DNA from: UBA6109 sp964506465
GTDB lineage: Bacteria > Desulfobacterota > Syntrophia > Syntrophales > UBA6109
NCBI GenBank assembly: GCA_964506465.1
Contig: CAZDLM010000016.1
Span: forward strand, 1 to 45,704
Direction: 5' to 3'
Length of the DNA: 45,704 nt
In this document: piece by piece, positions 41,346 through 45,704 of the stretch
How positions within the stretch are numbered: position 1 is the stretch's first letter
Layout of the letters: each line of letters opens with the position of its first letter
Notes under the pieces: model-generated
Told to the model about the DNA's origin: nothing
Database searches by the model: none
What the model saw: the letters and a program-made list of their open reading frames with translations, nothing else
Position numbers and translations under genes: made by a program

Positions 41346-42128
41346 ATGGAAAGGTTTCGAATCGGAATTGTCGGCGGAACCGGCGGCATGGGGAAGTGGT
41401 TTGCGGGCTTTGCCCGGACAGCGGGCTGCGAGGTCGATGTGTCCGGCCGAAACAGCGGGATGTCTCCCGAGGAGATGGCGGCATGCTGCGACGTTGTCTG
41501 CGTCGCCGTTCCCATTCCCGCCACCGTGCCGCTCATCGAGCGCATCGGGCCGCAGATGCCGGAACGTGCGCTCCTCATGGACCTCACATCCCTCAAGGTC
41601 AAGCCGGTGGCGGCGATGCTGCGTTCGTCGCGCTGCGAAGTTGTCGGCTGCCACCCCCTCTTCGGCCCGGCGGAGACGTCGGTGGAGGGTCAGAACGTCG
41701 TCCTGTGCCCGGCGCGGGCGCCGCGGTGGCTGCCCCGCATCAAAGCGCTCTTCGCGGAGACCGGAGCGAACGTCGTCGAGGTGAACCCCGAGCGGCACGA
41801 CGCGGCAATGGCCGTGATCCAGGGGATGAACCACCTGCATTCGATCGAGATGGCCTTGCTGGTGGAGGAATCGGCCTTCGACCTCGAGACGCTGAAGGAT
41901 TTCAGCACGCCCATCTTCCGGAAGAAGGTGGAGATCCTGGAGCGGATCCTGAAGAACAACCCGCGGCTCTACGCCGAGATCATCTGCGGGAACTCCGGCG
42001 TTCTCCCGCTGCTCGAGTCTTACCGAAAATCCCTCGAAGCGTTCTGCGAAATCGTCCGCACGGGCGATGCGGAGCGGCTTGCGCAGCGGATGGAATCCCT
42101 CGCCGGCAAGCTCTGGCCCGCCCGGTGA
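41346..42128 (+). CDS. tyrA: Prephenate dehydrogenase
   Basis: This 260-residue NAD(P)-dependent dehydrogenase makes the tyrosine precursor 4-hydroxyphenylpyruvate (or arogenate to tyrosine). The Rossmann motif GIVGGTGGMGKWFAGFARTA (7-26) is followed by DLTSLK and VGCHPLFGPA with the catalytic His, and QGMNHLHSIEMAL. There is no chorismate mutase or ACT domain, so it is the minimal form. It is the last gene of the operon. The 180 bp after it contain no gene; a weak TTGAGT promoter-like site lies near 42227. Confidence 0.9.
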   Translation: MERFRIGIVGGTGGMGKWFAGFARTAGCEVDVSGRNSGMSPEEMAACCDVVCVAVPIPATVPLIERIGPQMPERALLMDLTSLKVKPVAAMLRSSRCEVVGCHPLFGPAETSVEGQNVVLCPARAPRWLPRIKALFAETGANVVEVNPERHDAAMAVIQGMNHLHSIEMALLVEESAFDLETLKDFSTPIFRKKVEILERILKNNPRLYAEIICGNSGVLPLLESYRKSLEAFCEIVRTGDAERLAQRMESLAGKLWPAR

Positions 42129-42308
42129 CCGCTGCCCTTCCGACGATACGACACATCTTGGCCGTTTCGTCTTCCCGCCGCCGGCGATCCCGCGGCGGTT
42201 CCGCATTGCCGCAACGTCCTTTCACTTTGAGTTTTCCTCTTGAATGATGTAGCGTAAACGCGACCGGGGAATTGCGCCGGATGACGGTTCTGGAGGACGG
42301 CAAGGGGC

Positions 42309-43091
42309 GTGGCACAGGGCGCACGAAACGCAGCGATCTTGGAGGCTGCGCAGATGATCCGCGGGGCGAACCGCGTTGTCGTTTTCACGGGCGCGGGCGT
42401 CAGCACGGAGTCCGGCATTCCCGATTTCCGCAGTCCCGGGGGGATCTGGACACGCTTCGATCCCGATGATTTCACGCTGGAGAAATTCCTGAGCAGCCCC
42501 GAGACGCGCCGGAAACAGTGGCGGGTCCTTCTGGAAGGCGGTCTCTTTGCAGACGCCAGTCCCAACGCCGCCCATTACGCCGTCGTCGAACTGGAGCGGA
42601 TGGGAAAACTCGCCTGCGTGATCACGCAGAACGTCGACAACCTTCACCAGAAGGCCGGCAACGATCCGGCGCGTGTGTTCGAGCTGCACGGCAACATGAA
42701 CCGGCTCCGGTGCCTCGACTGCGGCGTCGACTATGAACTCGCCGCCATCCTTGACCGCGCCGCCCCGACAGAAGATTTTCCCGTGTGCGGGCAATGCGGG
42801 GGAATCCTCAAGCCGGACGTCGTCTTTTTCGGCGAAGCCCTTCCCGAAGAAACGCTCCGCATGGCCAATTACCACGCCGCGCACTGCGACCTCCTGATCG
42901 TCATCGGCTCCTCGCTCGTCGTCTATCCCGCCGCCTATATCCCCCTGTACGCGAAGGAAACGGGGGCGCGGCTTGCCATTCTCAACCGCGACGAGACGCC
43001 CTACGATGCCGATGCCGACGTCCTGATCCGGGCCGAAGCGGGAGAGGGGATGAGCGGGATCCTGGCGGCCTTGAAGGAAGGGACGGCCTGA
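42309..43091 (+). CDS. cobB: NAD-dependent protein deacylase (Sir2 family)
   Basis: This 260-residue sirtuin removes acyl groups from lysines, using NAD+. Motifs: VVVFTGAGVSTESGIPDFRS (24-43), TQNVDNLHQKAGN, catalytic His in FELHGNM, a Cys4 zinc site (CLDCG...CGQCG) and IVIGSSLVVYPAAYIPLYA. The GTG at 42309 with AAGGGG upstream is used; ATG 42354 would trim 15 residues without losing the fold. An HDAC-family gene lies about 1.3 kb downstream in the same run. The next gene starts 1 bp after the stop. Confidence 0.92.
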   Translation: MAQGARNAAILEAAQMIRGANRVVVFTGAGVSTESGIPDFRSPGGIWTRFDPDDFTLEKFLSSPETRRKQWRVLLEGGLFADASPNAAHYAVVELERMGKLACVITQNVDNLHQKAGNDPARVFELHGNMNRLRCLDCGVDYELAAILDRAAPTEDFPVCGQCGGILKPDVVFFGEALPEETLRMANYHAAHCDLLIVIGSSLVVYPAAYIPLYAKETGARLAILNRDETPYDADADVLIRAEAGEGMSGILAALKEGTA

Positions 43092-43092
43092 C

Positions 43093-43896
43093 ATGTGCCT
43101 GATCCTCTTCGCGTGGCGGAATCATCCCCGGTATGACCTCATCGTCGCGGCCAATCGCGACGAGTTCCACGAACGGCCCACTGCGGCGGCAGAACCGTGG
43201 GAGGAAGCCCCGCACGTCCTGGCGGGACGCGATCTCCGCAGCGGAGGAACATGGCTCGGGATTTCGACGAGCGGGCGGTTTGCGGCCGTCACCAATTACC
43301 GGGATCCGGCTTCCCTGAAGACCGACGCCCCCTCGCGGGGCGGGCTGGCGAGCGAATTTCTTCTGGGGGCCGAGCCGCCGGGCGCCTATCTCGATCGGAT
43401 CGCCCCTTCCGCGGATCGCTACAACGGGTTCAGTCTCCTGGTCGGAGACCGGGACTCCCTTCACTATTATTCGAACCGCGGCGGGACGCTGGAATTGAAG
43501 ACCGGCATCTACGGTTTGTCCAACCGCCTGCTCGACACCGACTGGGAGAAGGTGACCGGGGGGAAGAAGGATTTTGCCGGCGCACTTGCCGGGAAGGAAC
43601 CGGACGTGGAGGACATCTTTCGGGTCCTGGCCGATCGCCGTCCGGCCCCGGACGATCGCCTGCCCGATACCGGCGTCGGGACCGAATGGGAAAGGCTCCT
43701 CTCATCGCGCTTCATCGCAAGTCCGCAGTACGGGACGCGGTCTTCCACGGTGGTTCTCGTCGACGGCAACGGCCGCATCCGGTTTATCGAGCGTTCCTTC
43801 GACGCGCAGGCAAAGCCCTGGATGACGGTGGATCTGACTGCGGAGATCTCCGGGCCGGCCGCCGGCGGAAAGGGAAAACGTCGTGTCTCGTCGTGA
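43093..43896 (+). CDS. NRDE-family protein (TANGO2-like)
   Basis: This 267-residue protein of the NRDE/TANGO2 family begins MCLILFAWRNHPRYDLIVAA, with the eponymous NRDE at about 22-25 and Cys2 placed as an N-terminal nucleophile might be after Met removal. DLRSGGTWLGIST and GRFAAVTNYRDP follow, as in the family. Members have been linked to haem or lipid handling in eukaryotes, but the bacterial role is unsettled. It starts 1 bp after cobB and overlaps the Nudix gene by 14 bp. Confidence 0.88.
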   Translation: MCLILFAWRNHPRYDLIVAANRDEFHERPTAAAEPWEEAPHVLAGRDLRSGGTWLGISTSGRFAAVTNYRDPASLKTDAPSRGGLASEFLLGAEPPGAYLDRIAPSADRYNGFSLLVGDRDSLHYYSNRGGTLELKTGIYGLSNRLLDTDWEKVTGGKKDFAGALAGKEPDVEDIFRVLADRRPAPDDRLPDTGVGTEWERLLSSRFIASPQYGTRSSTVVLVDGNGRIRFIERSFDAQAKPWMTVDLTAEISGPAAGGKGKRRVSS

Positions 43897-44329
43897 GTAT
43901 CCGGACAGCCCGCGGGTGGGCGTCGGCGCCATTGTCTTTCACGAGGGGAAGGTGCTCCTGGTCCTGCGCGGCGTGGAGCCGAACAAGGGTCTTTGGGCGA
44001 TTCCCGGCGGAAGCCTGAAGCTCGGCGAAACCCTGCAGGCGGGGGCGGAGCGCGAGATCCTCGAGGAAACCGGGGTCGTCATCCGCGCGGGGAAGCCGAT
44101 TCTCAGCTTTGATTCGATCCGGCGCGATGAGGCGGGCAGAATACGTTTTCACTATGTCGTCATCGATATGGAGGCCGAGTATCTTTCCGGGGAGCCAAGG
44201 GGCGCCGACGACGCGCGGGAAGCCCGCTGGTTTTCGCCGGAAGAACTGGCCTCGGTTCCCGTGTCGCCAACGACGCTGCAGTTGCTTCGGACGGTCGGTT
44301 TCGCCGGGCCGGCGGAATCCGAAAAATAG
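43883..44329 (+). CDS. Nudix hydrolase
   Basis: This 148-residue protein has a complete Nudix box, GGSLKLGETLQAGAEREILE followed by ETGV (about 36-59), so it should hydrolyse a nucleoside diphosphate-linked substrate with Mg2+. The N-terminus (VGVGAIVFHEGKVLLVLRG) resembles ADP-ribose/8-oxo-dGTP pyrophosphatases. Substrate is not predictable. The nearby NAD-consuming sirtuin makes ADP-ribose-type substrates worth considering (inference). GTG 43883 has AAAGGGA upstream. Confidence 0.9.
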   Translation: MSRREYPDSPRVGVGAIVFHEGKVLLVLRGVEPNKGLWAIPGGSLKLGETLQAGAEREILEETGVVIRAGKPILSFDSIRRDEAGRIRFHYVVIDMEAEYLSGEPRGADDAREARWFSPEELASVPVSPTTLQLLRTVGFAGPAESEK

Positions 44330-44352
44330 ACGGCATTCGGAGAGGTGAGGAC

Positions 44353-45105
44353 ATGAAGGTGATCTTTTCCGAAGATTTTCACCAGTCCTACAGCGGCGAC
44401 CCGGCCGCGGCCTACGGACGGATGGAGGCGGTCCTGCGGGTTCTCCGGGGCAGGGTGACCCTCGTCGACGCCATCCCCGCGGCGGCGGAGGATATCGCCG
44501 CCGTCCATACGTCCAACCACTGCGACCGCGTGGCGGCGGAGGGTGTTTTCGAAATCGCGGCGCTTGCGGCCGGCGGCGCGATCCAGGCGGCGACCATCGG
44601 CCTTGCGGAACCCTGTTTTGCCCTGATCCGTCCCCCCGGCCACCACGCTTCGGCGGGCAGCGCGTGGGGGTTCTGCTACTTCAACAACATGGCGATCGCT
44701 CTGGAGAAACTCAAAAGGGGAGGCCGGATTTCCAGGGCCTTCATCCTGGATTTCGATCTCCACGTCGGAGACGGCAACGTGAACATCCTCGGGCAACGGG
44801 GATACGCGACCATCTATAACCCCGCGAGCGCGGACCGCGGTGAATATCTGAAGAACTGCCGGCGGCAACTTGCCGATCACCCCGCCGACGTCATCGGTGT
44901 TTCCGCGGGCTTCGACAACCACGAAGAGGATTGGGGCGGCCTCCTGACGACGGAGGACTACCGTGAAATCGGGACCATGGTGCGGGAGGCGGCGGACCGC
45001 AACGGAGGCGGTTGCTTCGGCATCCTGGAAGGCGGCTACAACCACCGCGTCCTGGGTCGCAATGTCCTGGCCTTCCTCGAAGGGATGGAGCGGGCGAAAG
45101 AATAG
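44353..45105 (+). CDS. Histone deacetylase-family protein (acetylpolyamine/acetyl-lysine deacetylase-like)
   Basis: This 250-residue zinc-dependent deacetylase is shorter than the 300-370 residues usual in bacteria. Catalytic features are present: RPPGHHA (about 94-100), FNNMAIA, the zinc site ILDFDLHVGDGN (about 133-144, Asp and His), SAGFDNHEED and LEGGYNH near the C-terminus. The zinc Asp of the GFD motif is kept. Substrates could be acetylpolyamines, acetyl-lysine or another acyl amide. AGAGGTGAGG lies upstream of the ATG. It converges with the lipoprotein gene, 22 bp apart. Confidence 0.9.
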   Translation: MKVIFSEDFHQSYSGDPAAAYGRMEAVLRVLRGRVTLVDAIPAAAEDIAAVHTSNHCDRVAAEGVFEIAALAAGGAIQAATIGLAEPCFALIRPPGHHASAGSAWGFCYFNNMAIALEKLKRGGRISRAFILDFDLHVGDGNVNILGQRGYATIYNPASADRGEYLKNCRRQLADHPADVIGVSAGFDNHEEDWGGLLTTEDYREIGTMVREAADRNGGGCFGILEGGYNHRVLGRNVLAFLEGMERAKE

Positions 45106-45127
45106 CCCCCGTTTCGTCGGGAACTCT

Positions 45128-45704
45128 TCAGCGGAACAACGATTTGCTCGTCAGACGCTGGATTTCCTTCTCGTCCGTCCAGACGATTTCACCGGTCTGG
45201 ATCGTGACCAGCTGAAGCGTGATATTGTAGAAGATGATGTCCTTCCGGTCCGTTTTCTTGCGGATGCTGGAAATCGTGCCTCTCAAGATCAGTTTTGCCC
45301 CGACCAGTCTTCCCACCTGGGCGACCGTCTTGTTGTCGAACAGACCCGATTGCTGGAGCTTCAGTTGATTCAAAATGTCTTCGACGGCCTGATCGTCTAT
45401 GAAGGCGGCCACCCCTTCGTTGATCAGCCGGGTCCTGATCTTTTCCATGATGGTCCGCGTATTGACGTGCTCGTCCGTCTGATTCTTCATGTCGCGGGCC
45501 AGCATCCAGCGCGGTTTTTCGCTGGCGTACTGGGGGCTGGCGATGAAGGATGATTTCTTGATGGATGCGGCCATGTAATCGCTGACATCTTTCAGATCCT
45601 TGGCAGACCAGTCGGAGCCGATGATCGTTTCTTCATCCTTGATCTCGTGCCTGACGGTCGGCCCGCAACCGGCCGCGAGAATGACGATGATGATCAGCAA
45701 GAAC
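45128..45704 (-). CDS. LpoB-like penicillin-binding protein activator lipoprotein (5' end outside window)
   Basis: At least 190 residues of a lipoprotein are encoded, cut by the window edge. The frame stays open to the last base and the first start-like codon (TTG 45700) is probably internal to the signal peptide. The signal core IIIVILAAGC contains a lipobox (LAAGC). The mature protein has the PBP-activator LpoB pattern: LARDMKNQTDEHVNTRTIME, RTRLINEGVAAFID, VGRLVGAKLILRGTISSIRK, TLQLVTIQTGEIVWTDEKEI. In E. coli LpoB contacts PBP1b to stimulate peptidoglycan synthesis; that partner is not in the window. Confidence 0.8.
   Translation of the reverse strand, partial: FLLIIIVILAAGCGPTVRHEIKDEETIIGSDWSAKDLKDVSDYMAASIKKSSFIASPQYASEKPRWMLARDMKNQTDEHVNTRTIMEKIRTRLINEGVAAFIDDQAVEDILNQLKLQQSGLFDNKTVAQVGRLVGAKLILRGTISSIRKKTDRKDIIFYNITLQLVTIQTGEIVWTDEKEIQRLTSKSLFR

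Noticed and set aside
1..45704. tRNA, rRNA, CRISPR arrays, transposases or phage genes
   Set aside because: None seen by eye on either strand; a tRNA or covariance-model scan could not be run here.

Overview
The window is a GC-rich chromosomal segment with densely packed genes that usually overlap as ATGA or GTGA. It probably comes from an anaerobic deltaproteobacterium (Desulfobacterota) of the Syntrophus/Smithella type. That placement is inferred from the gene mix: an ADP-forming acyl-CoA synthetase, a long-chain acyl-CoA synthetase, a tungstate transporter with two binding proteins, a sigma-54 two-component system, and Gram-negative outer-membrane and lipoprotein functions. I see no rRNA, tRNA, CRISPR array, prophage or transposase gene.

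Layout. 1-4862: a type I secretion operon (outer-membrane factor, ABC exporter with a cysteine-less C39-like domain, HlyD adaptor), visibly more AT-rich than the rest. 5020-7345: an SPFH/zinc-ribbon protein coupled to a second zinc-ribbon protein. 7346-7694: interspersed repeats. 7695-11075: EttA, an AMIN-like exported protein, an EF-hand protein and a LUD-domain protein, ending in a strong terminator. 11154-13310 (minus): ADP-forming acyl-CoA synthetase. 13692-18347: a HTH/periplasmic-binding-fold regulator followed by tandem TupA proteins, TupB and TupC. 18377-20591 (minus): fadD-like and moaE-like genes. 20758-26635: GNAT acetyltransferase, GpsA-like dehydrogenase, TrpB2-type tryptophan synthase beta chain behind a Trp attenuator, a small cysteine-containing protein, and RarA. 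27019-31817: histidine kinase, sigma-54 response regulator, a repeat element, and a second sigma-54 activator with a degenerate receiver. 31824-33281 (minus): a fusion of diadenylate cyclase (CdaA) and YbbR (CdaR). 33441-42128: an aromatic leader peptide, two tandem terminators, then aroF-aroB-pheA-aroD-aroE-aroA-aroK-aroC-tyrA. 42309-45105: Sir2 deacylase, NRDE protein, Nudix hydrolase and HDAC-family deacetylase. 45128-end (minus): an LpoB-like lipoprotein cut by the window edge.

Most striking are two leader-peptide attenuators that share sequence and design. One precedes trpB2 (a leader ORF with four consecutive Trp codons). The other precedes the nine-gene shikimate/Phe/Tyr operon (a leader with Phe, Trp and Tyr codons clustered in FGFWFYYY). 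Both leaders carry the same GTCTGCCCA string, encoding Val-Cys-Pro, just after the control codons, and in both this string can pair with a downstream segment that decides termination. The aro leader has two consecutive terminators whose arms can cross-pair, suggesting a cascaded switch. Together the two attenuators would tie all seven common shikimate steps, the Phe and Tyr branch enzymes and indole-to-Trp conversion to charged aromatic tRNA levels. Several sigma-70 promoters are close to consensus, four of them with 18-bp spacers.
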